The notes under the pieces were generated by a model, which saw only the letters and a program-made list of their open reading frames with translations, was not told where the DNA came from and did no database searches. Shown in pieces: positions 33,206 through 41,067 of a stretch of 64,000 nucleotides of DNA. The position numbers and the translations under genes are program-made. Every line of letters starts with the position of its first letter. Within the stretch, counting starts at the first letter, position 1. Source of the stretch: Ectobacillus polymachus (GTDB taxonomy: Bacteria; Bacillota; Bacilli; Bacillales; Bacillaceae_G); the NCBI RefSeq assembly GCF_048159605.1, contig NZ_JBLREB010000001.1, positions 806,001 through 870,000 on the forward strand, in the 5' to 3' direction.

Positions 33206-33694
33206 CTATAGGTTGAAATTATTAGTAATAAATTTTGTTATAGCCTCTACAATCATGTCATGATCTTCTTCCTGTGCCAAGCCAGAAACGGTAATGACTC
33301 CAATTACTCCTGATCCTTCAATCGCAATTGGAAACGCCCCGCCATGTATTGCATAATCAAATTGGCTGACTGAGTAAAAGTCAAAATATGATCTATTTTT
33401 CAGTTCATTATACAATCTCATATAATAAGAACTATGATGATGTCGGAGGACGACATTTGATTTTCTCTTAATCCATTCATCTTGGTCAGGAGATGTGCCA
33501 TCCATTGCATAGTGGAATACTGTTTGTCCATTTTTTATGATATTAACGGCAACAGATTTTTTGATGTTTTTTGCAGCTTCAATGACAGACAAACCAATTT
33601 CAAGTGCATCTTCGTTTGAAAATCGTTTAAATATCAGTTTTTCTTCTTGTTTTTTAATTTTATCAAGCGTCTTTTGAATATCTATATCTTCCAT
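33206..33694 (-). CDS. UPF0303/GlcG-HbpS-like family protein
   Basis: This 162-residue protein matches the UPF0303 (heme-degrading-domain, GlcG/HbpS-like) group: FSNEDALEIGLSVIEAAKN, KSVAVNIIKNGQTVFHYAM, RKSNVVLRHHHSSYYMRL and IHGGAFPIAIEGSGVIGVIT, the last glycine-rich block being diagnostic. Related proteins bind heme or cobalamin, or support oxidoreductases. AGGAGGAG precedes the ATG. On the minus strand, it is followed upstream by a broken Gfo/Idh/MocA gene, so it may once have been part of a small catabolic operon. Confidence 0.8.
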   Translation of the reverse strand: MEDIDIQKTLDKIKKQEEKLIFKRFSNEDALEIGLSVIEAAKNIKKSVAVNIIKNGQTVFHYAMDGTSPDQDEWIKRKSNVVLRHHHSSYYMRLYNELKNRSYFDFYSVSQFDYAIHGGAFPIAIEGSGVIGVITVSGLAQEEDHDMIVEAITKFITNNFNL

Positions 33695-33726
33695 TATGCT
33701 CCTCCTTGAAAAGTAAAAATTTTAAT

Positions 33727-33953
33727 CTACATAGGTACTTTCTTTTCTGTACTGCTTTTCAGGGCAGCTTCAACGATTTTAATAACAGATAATCCTTCAT
33801 GTGCCATAACTGGTGCACGTTTTCCTTCCAGGATACTTTCAGCAATTTTTTCCTGCTTCTCTTTTTTTCCATTTTCACATGCTTTTTCAAAGATATCTTT
33901 AAATTACTATGTTGTTTATCTAGAAAGCTTTTCAAAATGTTTTTTTGTTCCAA
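33727..33953 (-). pseudogene. C-terminal remnant of a Gfo/Idh/MocA oxidoreductase
   Basis: One frame reads DIFEKACENGKKEKQEKIAE, then SILEGKRAPVMAHEGLSVIK and IVEAALKSSTEKKVPM before a stop at 33727. This is the usual end of inositol-dehydrogenase-like Gfo/Idh/MocA proteins. A one-base shift upstream joins NILKSFLDKQHSNLK in a second frame. No N-terminal Rossmann part remains. The intact paralogue at 34125 faces away on the plus strand. Confidence 0.6.
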
Positions 33954-34124
33954 AACATTAATATTGACGAATTATTTATAACATAAAACAAGGGAAGAGG
34001 TAAACCAAAATAATTAGGTTCACCTAAATTATATATAATTTCATAAATAAAACTATATACTTTTCATAATAAAAATGTATAATAACATGGAGACGAAAAT
34101 TTATGAAAAAGGAAGTTGAAGAAC

Positions 34125-35186
34125 ATGACATTAACAATGGGCTTTATCGGGTTTGGGAAATCAGCCAACCGTTATCACTTACCTTACGTGAACATCCGTG
34201 AGAATATAAATGTAAAAACAATTTTTGACCTGCACGTTAACGAAGAATTAGCGGCTCCATATCGCGAAAAAAGTGTTGACTTCACCACTGATTTGGACGA
34301 ATTATTGAACGACAAAGAAATTCAATTAGTGACGATCTGTACGCCAGCACATACGCACTACGAATTGGCGAAAAAAGTTGTACTTGCTGGAAAATCAGTT
34401 ATCGTTGAAAAACCATTCTGCGATACAGTTGAACATGCTAAAGAATTATTAGCTTTAGGCCGAGAAAAAGGTGTAGCCGTTATGCCTTACCAAAACCGCC
34501 GTTTTGATGGTGATTTCTTAGCTGTGAAGCAGGTCGTTGAACAAGGCTTCCTTGGTGAAATTGTTGAAGTTGAATCACATATTGATTACTTTCGTCCTGG
34601 TTCAATCAGCCATGAAGGTCCGAAAGAAGAAGGTTCATTCTACGGTTTAGGTATTCACACGATGGACCGCATGATTTCACTATTCGGCCGTCCGGATGTG
34701 GTGACATACGATATCCGCAATAATGAAGTGGAAGGTGCGGTTGATAATTATTTCGATGTTGATCTTCATTACGGAAATCAATTGAAAATTAAACTTAAAA
34801 CCAACCATGTCGTAGCAAAAGATTATCCGCGCTTTATGGTTCACGGAACAAACGGCTCATTCATCAAATACGGTGAAGATCAACAGGAAAATGATCTGAA
34901 AGCAGGCATTATGCCTGAGAGTGCAGGCTTTGGTGAAGATTCACCGATGTACTACGGCATCGCTAAATATCGCAACGCAAACGGTGACTGGATTGAAAAA
35001 CAAATCAAAACTCCGCTTGGCGATTACGGCCGTTTCTATGATGCAGCGTATGAAACAATCGTAAATGGCGCATCAAAACTTGTGAAAGACGAAGAAGCGG
35101 TAACTAATATTGAAATCTTGGAAAACGGATTTGCTACCCCATCACCTTCAGTTTACAAACTTGAGGCTATAAATTTGAACGAATAG
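34125..35186 (+). CDS. Gfo/Idh/MocA family NAD(P)-dependent oxidoreductase
   Basis: This 353-residue oxidoreductase has the Rossmann motif MGFIGFGKSANRYHLPYV, the family lysine motif VEKPFC in GKSVIVEKPFCDTVEHA and a C-terminal alpha/beta domain with GLGIHTMDRMISLFG supplying the catalytic His. It resembles the YhhX branch. I choose the ATG at 34125 because AAAGGAAG lies nine bases upstream; a TTG three codons earlier has no room for a ribosome site. A GntR regulator follows 42 bases downstream. It probably oxidises a sugar or cyclitol; the substrate is unknown. Confidence 0.9.
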   Translation: MTLTMGFIGFGKSANRYHLPYVNIRENINVKTIFDLHVNEELAAPYREKSVDFTTDLDELLNDKEIQLVTICTPAHTHYELAKKVVLAGKSVIVEKPFCDTVEHAKELLALGREKGVAVMPYQNRRFDGDFLAVKQVVEQGFLGEIVEVESHIDYFRPGSISHEGPKEEGSFYGLGIHTMDRMISLFGRPDVVTYDIRNNEVEGAVDNYFDVDLHYGNQLKIKLKTNHVVAKDYPRFMVHGTNGSFIKYGEDQQENDLKAGIMPESAGFGEDSPMYYGIAKYRNANGDWIEKQIKTPLGDYGRFYDAAYETIVNGASKLVKDEEAVTNIEILENGFATPSPSVYKLEAINLNE

Positions 35187-35228
35187 AAGGTAGTTAAGTA
35201 GAAAATAAAGCATAAAGGGGGTAGGGAA

Positions 35229-35966
35229 ATGGCAAACGGATCAACACAAGTAAAATACCTCGGCATTTATCAAAAAATTAAACAGCAAATTTTAGACGGT
35301 GAATATAAAATCAACGAAAAAATCCCAAGTAGCCCCGTCCTTGCTGAAGAATTTGACGTTTCGGCTCTTACCATTAAAAAGGCGCTGGACTTGTTGGTTA
35401 GAGACGGCTACATTATCCGCCGGCGCGGAAGTGGAACCGTGGTTCAAGACTGGCGTCAGCAGGAAAAGGCACGAATGATTCAGACCTTAACCGGTACTAA
35501 AGCTGTTTACGGCAGTGAGGTAGAAAGTAAAATCATCGAGTTTACGATTGTCGGTGCTGATGAAATAATTAGCGAAAAATTGGGGGTTTCAGTCGGCGAT
35601 TTTGTTTATAAAATCATCCGCCTCCGCATCATTCACAGTATTCCGACGATTATGGAGCATACATGGATGCCGATTACGGTCATACCAGGTGTTGAAGCTT
35701 CGGTTTTAGAACAGTCGATATACTCGTACATTCAAAATAAACTTGGTTTTGAAGTGGGGACATCGATTGTTCGGGTCAAAGGAATTCGCCCAGATGATAG
35801 GGAAAAGCAGTTTATGGACTTAACGGATCAGGATTTCCTGATGCGAGTCGAACAAGTAGCCTACCTGACTGATGGACGCACCTTTGAGTACTCTTACGCC
35901 GACCATCTGCCAGAAACCTTTGAATTTGAAACAGTCATTACCGCAAAGAAGTATAAAGAGTCATAA
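35229..35966 (+). CDS. GntR/HutC-family transcriptional regulator (UTRA domain)
   Basis: This 245-residue regulator has an N-terminal winged helix (YQKIKQQILDGEYKINEKIP, EFDVSALTIKKALDLLVRDG, YIIRRRGSGTVV) and a C-terminal UTRA ligand-binding domain (from about residue 85; IMEHTWMPITVIPGV is typical). UTRA proteins sense sugar phosphates or amino-acid derivatives. It is probably co-transcribed with the oxidoreductase and regulates it. AAAGGGGGTAGGG precedes the ATG at 35229. Confidence 0.88.
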   Translation: MANGSTQVKYLGIYQKIKQQILDGEYKINEKIPSSPVLAEEFDVSALTIKKALDLLVRDGYIIRRRGSGTVVQDWRQQEKARMIQTLTGTKAVYGSEVESKIIEFTIVGADEIISEKLGVSVGDFVYKIIRLRIIHSIPTIMEHTWMPITVIPGVEASVLEQSIYSYIQNKLGFEVGTSIVRVKGIRPDDREKQFMDLTDQDFLMRVEQVAYLTDGRTFEYSYADHLPETFEFETVITAKKYKES

Positions 35967-36014
35967 ACGTAAAACAGTCTGGGGTGAGTTTTGTCCCAGA
36001 CTGTTTACGTTTAT
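35963..36014. terminator. long-stem bidirectional terminator
   Basis: About 20 paired bases (CAGTCTGGG / CCCAGACTG core, extended by AAACGTAAA / TTTACGTTT) surround an 11-base loop directly after the GntR stop. The T-rich outer arms suit termination on either strand. Confidence 0.8.
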
Positions 36015-36165
36015 GTGCAACTAATAAAATTTGGAATACTGGATGTATAACATTGCCTGTGCAACCAAGTACGAAATTTTAAAGATTATTGAAATAATTT
36101 AAAGTCGAGATTCTTAGCGTACAGGAAAATCGACATTTTATCTTCCATAAAATGTATTAGTGTGG

Positions 36166-36187
36166 GTTTTATGTCATTTGGTTGGCG
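36166..36187 (-). repeat. right copy of the 22-bp inverted repeat
   Basis: Read on the minus strand it begins CGCCAACCAAATGACATAAA and matches the left copy at 32991 at 20 of 22 positions. The two copies point inward and bracket 3.2 kb that hold the UPF0303, oxidoreductase and GntR genes. Confidence 0.65.
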
Positions 36188-36203
36188 GGACTCTTTAATT
36201 TAT

Positions 36204-36254
36204 TTAAAAACTTCCCTAACATAGTATACATGTCTATTATGTTAGGGGAGTTTT
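36204..36254 (+). terminator. terminator-like hairpin without an adjacent gene
   Basis: AACTTCCCTAACATA pairs with TATGTTAGGGGAGTT (one mismatch) and is followed by TTTTTTT. It lies about 240 bases after the GntR gene and may be part of the neighbouring mobile debris. Confidence 0.7.
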
Positions 36255-36295
36255 TTTAAAACTTTTTTTTAGTAATTAGGTCTTGATAAGAAATA

Positions 36296-36390
36296 CGTCA
36301 GCACTTTTTTCTTAAGAATGAACTTATTACAAAATAAAAATTTCATTTACCGTAATTTATAATATTTTAATAATAATCAAAAAATTACAC
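36296..36390 (+). repeat. dispersed repeat, copy A
   Basis: About 95 bases starting CGTCAGCACTTTTTTCTTAA align with 56971-57060 at an estimated 75-80 percent identity, with a small gap. It has no coding frame. Copy B terminates a truncated gene, so the element is probably mobile or recombinogenic. Confidence 0.65.
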
Positions 36391-36395
36391 GGTAT

Positions 36396-36438
36396 AAAAA
36401 AGAGGAATCCTCAGTAGAGTTGACTAAATGTCAACTCT
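36396..36438 (-). terminator. terminator of the sulfurtransferase operon (minus strand)
   Basis: On the minus strand an 11-bp stem (GTAGAGTTGAC / GTCAACTCTAC, loop ATTTA) is followed by a small GAGGA/TCCTC hairpin and TTTTTTATA. It starts at the sulfurtransferase stop codon. Confidence 0.8.
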
Positions 36439-37297
36439 ACTTTTCTCGAGGACTCCCGATTTGTACCGGTAACCTAGGATCTTTCTGCCAGACGAACCAT
36501 CCGCCGTCGTATACTTTGATATTGTCCCAGCCGTTTTCATAAAGGATCAAGAATGGGAGGGAGGCCCTCCAACCGGTGCCGCAATAGAAAGCGATTTCGT
36601 TTCCCTTTCTAATATCCCATTCTGATAACATTACTTCGACTTCGGTCATTGATTTTACAGTTCGATCATCATTGTAATAATCAGCTTCATCATGACCCCA
36701 TACAGCACCTTTTGGTTCTCCTGAACGATTGATGTATGAATACCCACTTACTTCTCCAATGAACTCACGCCAACTTCTTACACTGACAAGTCTAAAATTC
36801 GGATTCTTCTGTGCTTTCAAGATTTCTGTAGGCCATGACATGAGATACTCTGGATGGACTGGAATTTCAGCGCCAAATTCTGAAATCGGTTTTGGTTCCA
36901 CAATCCCTTGTTCCGTTCGATATCCAGCGCTTATCCATGCATTCAATCCTCCATCAATTACATGAACGTTTTGCACACCTGCCCAAATACAAACAAATGC
37001 AAAACGTGCAAATGATGCTCCTTTTCCGTAAATAACAACGCGTGTACTCTTGGAAATCCCGAGGCTAATTAGCGTGTCGTTAATTTCCTCTGGTGTTCGG
37101 ATATTCCAGTTAATGTCTTCTTCGATTAAATCTGTATCAAGATGAATTGCCCCAGGAATATGTTTCTCTAAATACTCCTCGCTTGGTTTACCCCATGAAC
37201 ATTCAACAACCACATAATTGTGTGAAATAGGGTCTGTTTCAATGATTTCTTTTACCCATTGCACGGGAACAAAGACCTTGTGAAGTGTTTCAACCAT
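36437..37297 (-). CDS. tandem-rhodanese sulfurtransferase (thiosulfate/3-mercaptopyruvate type)
   Basis: This 286-residue protein is two rhodanese domains in tandem. The first (about 10-140) is non-catalytic, with PGAIHLDTDLIEEDI and LISLGISKSTRVVIYGKG. The second (about 155-280) holds the active-site loop FYCGTGWRASLPFL, whose cysteine carries the persulfide. It transfers sulfane sulfur from thiosulfate or 3-mercaptopyruvate to an acceptor in the cytoplasm. The gene follows an MFS transporter by 12 bases, so the pair may import and use an organosulfur compound. Catalytic loop composition does not clearly separate the two donors. Confidence 0.88.
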   Translation of the reverse strand: MVETLHKVFVPVQWVKEIIETDPISHNYVVVECSWGKPSEEYLEKHIPGAIHLDTDLIEEDINWNIRTPEEINDTLISLGISKSTRVVIYGKGASFARFAFVCIWAGVQNVHVIDGGLNAWISAGYRTEQGIVEPKPISEFGAEIPVHPEYLMSWPTEILKAQKNPNFRLVSVRSWREFIGEVSGYSYINRSGEPKGAVWGHDEADYYNDDRTVKSMTEVEVMLSEWDIRKGNEIAFYCGTGWRASLPFLILYENGWDNIKVYDGGWFVWQKDPRLPVQIGSPREK

Positions 37298-37309
37298 TCT
37301 AATTTTCTC

Positions 37310-38557
37310 CTATTCTTCAACAGTGTTCTTCATTTTATTAATCATCTTTTGGAGTATCAATACGAATACAGCTCCCAAAATCGCGAGTCCAATACAAATC
37401 CAGAAAATAATTCGGTATCCAGATACACCAGGGTGATCCTGCATGATGTTGCCGAACACAGTGAACATAAAGGCATCTGGTAAAAATCCAATGAAACTGA
37501 TAAGACCCGCTGCAGTACCAAGGAATGCATTTGGAATTCCAAGCTCTGACATTGGAACAAAATAGACACCGCGAAGCATAAATACAACGAATGAAGCAAC
37601 AAAGCCCATGATGATAATTAGAGTTGCACTGTTTGCGTTAGCGGGAATCATAACAAAGATTGTTGTTGAAATGGCTAAAGCAATTAATGCGACAAACAAA
37701 ATGCGTGTAGATGACTTAAATTTATCAACAAAAAATCCAGCGAGTGGTGCAGCAATTAATGGTAGTAAGTACAATCTAAAGCTTGAAATAGAAGCGGCTG
37801 TTCCAGATTTTACTCCAAGCACTCCGGTTAAGTATGGTACAAACTTACCAAGTCCAGGTCCTGCGACAGTATATACACAAAAGATAACCAACCCACAGAG
37901 CCAAACTCCAGGCTGTTTTAGTACGTATTTAATGCCAGAAACAAATTCTTCACTATCAATCTTCTTTGCGTTTTCCCTTTTTGAATTTGGAAGGAATAAG
38001 AAAGTAAGAACGGCAGTTATGAAATAGATGATTGAATAGAAAACGATGATATTTTTTACGCCGGTAATATCTTGCGACTTGTTATAAATTAGTAGCGTGC
38101 CGATTTGAGTAAAAATTAATGCAAACAATCCAAATCCAGCCTCGCGAAATCCAAACATTTTTCCTTGTTCATCACCAGATCCAAGGAGTTTTACAGCCTT
38201 TATCATAGCAGGCCAATATGTAAGGACAGTCGAAATCGCATAAATCCCCATAATGACTAGCAAAATTCCATAGGATGGCAAAGTGCTAAACCATAGACCG
38301 GCTAATCCAGTAACTGCAAGAGAAATCGAAATTAAGTAACGTACATTAAATCGGTCAGCAAGTATTCCACCAAAAAGGTAGGCAAATGAGCTCATAATAC
38401 CTAGGACAGACATTAGATTTCCCATTTGAACATCGTTTAAGCTTGTAGCCTTCTGAAGTGGTTCATAGAAAGAGTATTGGATATACGGTAGAACGAAAAT
38501 AATTCCTCCGCCCAAACAAATGATTAACATAGATAAATATTTTCTTGTCGTATTCAA
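37310..38557 (-). CDS. MFS transporter
   Basis: This 415-residue transporter has 12 predicted membrane segments and the MFS loop 2-3 motif GGILADRFNVRYL, repeated in weaker form as AGFFVDKFKSSTR in the second half. The start is a TTG at 38557 with AAGGAGCG upstream. It is the first gene of a two-gene operon with the sulfurtransferase, which suggests a sulfur-containing substrate such as a mercapto-acid. That is inference; no motif gives the substrate. Confidence 0.88.
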   Translation of the reverse strand: MNTTRKYLSMLIICLGGGIIFVLPYIQYSFYEPLQKATSLNDVQMGNLMSVLGIMSSFAYLFGGILADRFNVRYLISISLAVTGLAGLWFSTLPSYGILLVIMGIYAISTVLTYWPAMIKAVKLLGSGDEQGKMFGFREAGFGLFALIFTQIGTLLIYNKSQDITGVKNIIVFYSIIYFITAVLTFLFLPNSKRENAKKIDSEEFVSGIKYVLKQPGVWLCGLVIFCVYTVAGPGLGKFVPYLTGVLGVKSGTAASISSFRLYLLPLIAAPLAGFFVDKFKSSTRILFVALIALAISTTIFVMIPANANSATLIIIMGFVASFVVFMLRGVYFVPMSELGIPNAFLGTAAGLISFIGFLPDAFMFTVFGNIMQDHPGVSGYRIIFWICIGLAILGAVFVLILQKMINKMKNTVEE

Positions 38558-38883
38558 AGTAAACGCTCCTTTTTGATCTGAAGGATAAGTATTATTTTAT
38601 CTTATTGTAAAATAGTATTACAAGAAATCTTATTAATAAATAGAATAAGTTCTATCAAAAATTCTTATAAAAGCAACGGAGTTAAATATGGAATATAAAC
38701 AATTTGAAGCGTTTAGTTAAAAAGTGTTTCAAAGGCAGAAAAAAATTTTCTTATTAAGCTAGTGGGTGCTTTCGTGGTCCAAAGTGTTGCGTCGGTAGCT
38801 CTTTTTCTTATTGTACTAAAGGGAGTTTAGTTGGATAAAGACGAATTTATTTTATTCATGAATAATGAGTGTAATACACAGGC
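38558..38883. other. intergenic region with a repeat fragment
   Basis: It holds the MFS promoter region and, at 38813-38840, GTACTAAAGGGAGTTTAG, a member of a short dispersed repeat family in this window. I see no gene. Confidence 0.35.
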
Positions 38884-38916
38884 AAAACCCCTTCAGATAC
38901 GGTTGAAGGGGTTTTT
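38884..38916. terminator. terminator of the DMT transporter gene
   Basis: AAAACCCCTTCA and TGAAGGGGTTTT form a 12-bp stem with an 8-base loop. It lies six bases from the stop of the minus-strand EamA gene. The A/T arms allow termination in either direction. Confidence 0.85.
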
Positions 38917-38921
38917 AGATA

Positions 38922-39797
38922 CTATTTTTTCTCGATCATAACGAATAAAACACCAGTAAGAATTAGGATGGAGCCTATCCAAAACGTTACACCTATGTTC
39001 TCTCCTAGAATAAACCATCCGAGTAATGTCCCAACCACGGGTTGAAAGAAGAAAAATAGCCCCCCGCTTGAGGCGTTAAGCATTTGTAATCCACGATTCC
39101 AAAGTAGAAATCCACCTGCTGTTGATACAATACCCAAATACAAGACTCCTCCCCAAATGGTCGGGTGAGTCAGTTGAGAGATATTAATTGCGTGTAACCG
39201 TGGCAAAACAAAAGGGGTCAACACGATTAGGGCTACCAAGATGGAATAGGTCGTTACCACAATTTGTGAATAATCACTCGGCACACGCTTTACAAGTACA
39301 GACATGAGTGCCCATGTTAAAGCAGCAATAAGCAGATAAATACCACCAAGTTTACTGGACAAATTCACATGACCGACTCCAACAATCAGAAAAACCCCAA
39401 TTGTCGCTAAACAAACGGATAGTCCCTTTTTTATCGTCAACCGTTCTTTAAGAAGTAAGCGAGCAAAAAATACCATAAATGCTGGCGTTGAAGAAGTTAT
39501 AATGGCTCCCATTTGTGCTGAGGATAGCATTGTACCAGTTTCCTGAGTAACAATTGAAATGGCGTTACCAATGATCCCAATGGCTATGATTATTAAGAAG
39601 TGACGTTTATCGATTCGCCATTTTTGTCGTGTTACGAAGCCGATAACGAGAAGTGAGACTATAGCCACTAAATACCTCATCCATACAAGTTCCAGTGGAG
39701 GTATGACCGATACTACAATTTTAACAATAACGTACATTCCACCCCAAATACTAGAAGCTAAAGCTAAATATATAGAACCTAATAAGGTGTTTTTCAT
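38922..39797 (-). CDS. EamA/DMT-family transporter
   Basis: This 291-residue protein has ten hydrophobic segments in two EamA repeats (for example SSIWGGMYVIVKIVVSVIPP and LEHVWMRYLVAI-like start LELVWMRYLVAIVSLL in repeat 1, ASSGGLFFFFQPVVGTLLGW in repeat 2). Family members export amino acids or other metabolites. CGGAGGG precedes the ATG at 39797. A short ORF with its own ribosome site lies upstream (39821-39925). The substrate is unknown. Confidence 0.88.
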   Translation of the reverse strand: MKNTLLGSIYLALASSIWGGMYVIVKIVVSVIPPLELVWMRYLVAIVSLLVIGFVTRQKWRIDKRHFLIIIAIGIIGNAISIVTQETGTMLSSAQMGAIITSSTPAFMVFFARLLLKERLTIKKGLSVCLATIGVFLIVGVGHVNLSSKLGGIYLLIAALTWALMSVLVKRVPSDYSQIVVTTYSILVALIVLTPFVLPRLHAINISQLTHPTIWGGVLYLGIVSTAGGFLLWNRGLQMLNASSGGLFFFFQPVVGTLLGWFILGENIGVTFWIGSILILTGVLFVMIEKK

Positions 39798-39820
39798 TTT
39801 TTATACCCTCCGTCTTATAT

Positions 39821-39925
39821 TTAGGTCGAAAATGCCCTTAACGGAGAGATGTAGTCACCTTCACTCCACTAAGAGCAGAAGAGTGCTGCTGGTACATCGT
39901 TTTCAAATAATGGAGTCCAATACAT
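39821..39925 (-). other. possible leader peptide or interrupted small gene upstream of EamA
   Basis: AGAGGTGA precedes an ATG at 39925 that encodes MYWTPLFENDVPAALFCS and then TAG. The same frame continues past the stop for 15 codons (WSEGDYISPLRAFST) to a TAA 23 bases before the transporter start. It could be a leader that affects transporter expression, or a small gene with a nonsense mutation. A small AGCAG/CTGCT hairpin overlaps the TAG. Confidence 0.35.
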
Positions 39926-40271
39926 TTTGATTCACCTCTAGTCCAATTTACTACAATTATCTGTGCTTTATTGTATCAGAATATTAAGATTTTTAATATG
40001 TTTGATGTCTTAGCGTATAAAATTTAAAATGTCAGCGAACCCCCATATACAAAGAAGCATGTGTTATCAGGCTCTTTAGAATTCCTATATTGAGAGCTAG
40101 ATTGTGAAAAAATGTACTTAAAGTAATGGAAGCAAGAGAAAAACAATGGAGTTGTTGCAGCAACTCTTTTATTATTCTACTAACGGATCAGGTTAGTGAA
40201 AGAAGAAAAAATTTCCTTTTAATATAAGTGTGATAAAATACAAAATAAACCATTCGGAGGGGGATATAGGA
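39926..40271. other. intergenic region with repeat fragments
   Basis: Contains AATGTACTTAAAGTAATGGA at 40111 and CTACTAACGGATCAGGTTAG at 40178, both related to other short repeats in the window, and a GAGTTGTTGCAGCAACTC hairpin at 40150 followed by TTTTATTATT that could terminate plus-strand transcripts. Confidence 0.4.
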
Positions 40272-40820
40272 ATGTTTGTACATAAAATTGATGATGACTT
40301 ATCTTTAAAACTAATAGAAGTAAGAGATGGGGAAAGAATATTCAAATTAACAAATAATTCAAGAACTTATCTAAGAGAATGGCTTCCTTGGCTAGATGTT
40401 ACAACTAAACTTGAAGATACGATAGAGTTTATTAAAACATCTTTGAAGGGATTTGCTGAAAATAAGAGTTTGAATACAGTTATTTTATTTAACGAGGAAA
40501 TTGTTGGGGTTGCGGGGTACAATAGTATAAATTGGTTAAATAAAACGGCATATATTGGTTATTGGCTTGGGGAAGAATTCCAAGGAAATGGAATAATGAC
40601 CAAAGTGGCTAAGGCATTGACCGATTACGCTTTTAGTGAGTTAAACTTAAATAAAGTTGAGATTAGGGCTGCTGAGGGGAATAAAAAAAGTAGAAGTATT
40701 CCCGAAAGATTGAACTATATAAATGAGGGATGTATTAGACAAGCTGAATGGCTATATGACCATTATGTTGACCACGTTGTTTATGGAATTTTAGCTGAAG
40801 AATGGAATAAAAAACTGTAA
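40272..40820 (+). CDS. GNAT acetyltransferase (RimJ/RimL-like)
   Basis: This 182-residue GNAT protein has the N-terminal RimL-type block (LKLIEVRDGERIFKLTNNSR, YLREWLPWLD) and the acetyl-CoA site YWLGEEFQGNGIMTKVAKAL. A late element KVEIRAAEGNKKSRSIPERL is typical of ribosomal-protein serine acetyltransferase relatives, with Ser-Ile-Pro in place of the usual Ser-x-Ala/Val pattern. I start at the ATG at 40272, with GGAGGGGG upstream, instead of an in-frame start 14 codons earlier. The substrate could be a protein N-terminus or a small amine. Confidence 0.88.
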   Translation: MFVHKIDDDLSLKLIEVRDGERIFKLTNNSRTYLREWLPWLDVTTKLEDTIEFIKTSLKGFAENKSLNTVILFNEEIVGVAGYNSINWLNKTAYIGYWLGEEFQGNGIMTKVAKALTDYAFSELNLNKVEIRAAEGNKKSRSIPERLNYINEGCIRQAEWLYDHYVDHVVYGILAEEWNKKL

Positions 40821-40839
40821 CCTCTTATTTAGCTAATAT

Positions 40840-40995
40840 GTGCTATATGACTATGAAACGTACGTTGATGAAAACGGTCAGGTGAAAAAGAGAAGAGCCT
40901 ACGTATGGCGATTTGTTGGCTATGGATGTAGTTGTTTTGCAACGACAAAAAAAGAACTCGAAGAAGAAAGTGCTAGCTTCAATCCAACATTATAA
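40840..40995 (+). pseudogene. unrecognised small frame, possible gene remnant
   Basis: Fifty-one codons read VLYDYETYVDENGQVKKRRA, YVWRFVGYGCSCFATTKKEL and so on. Composition looks like a real protein, but there is no ribosome site before the GTG at 40840 and no ATG in frame. I do not recognise the family. It could be the C-terminal end of a lost gene. Confidence 0.3.
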
Positions 40996-41067
40996 AGACG
41001 ATCCTGATGAATGTGGGCACAATATTTATCCATTTTATACAGATATTATCGATACGGGGGGTCAGTT

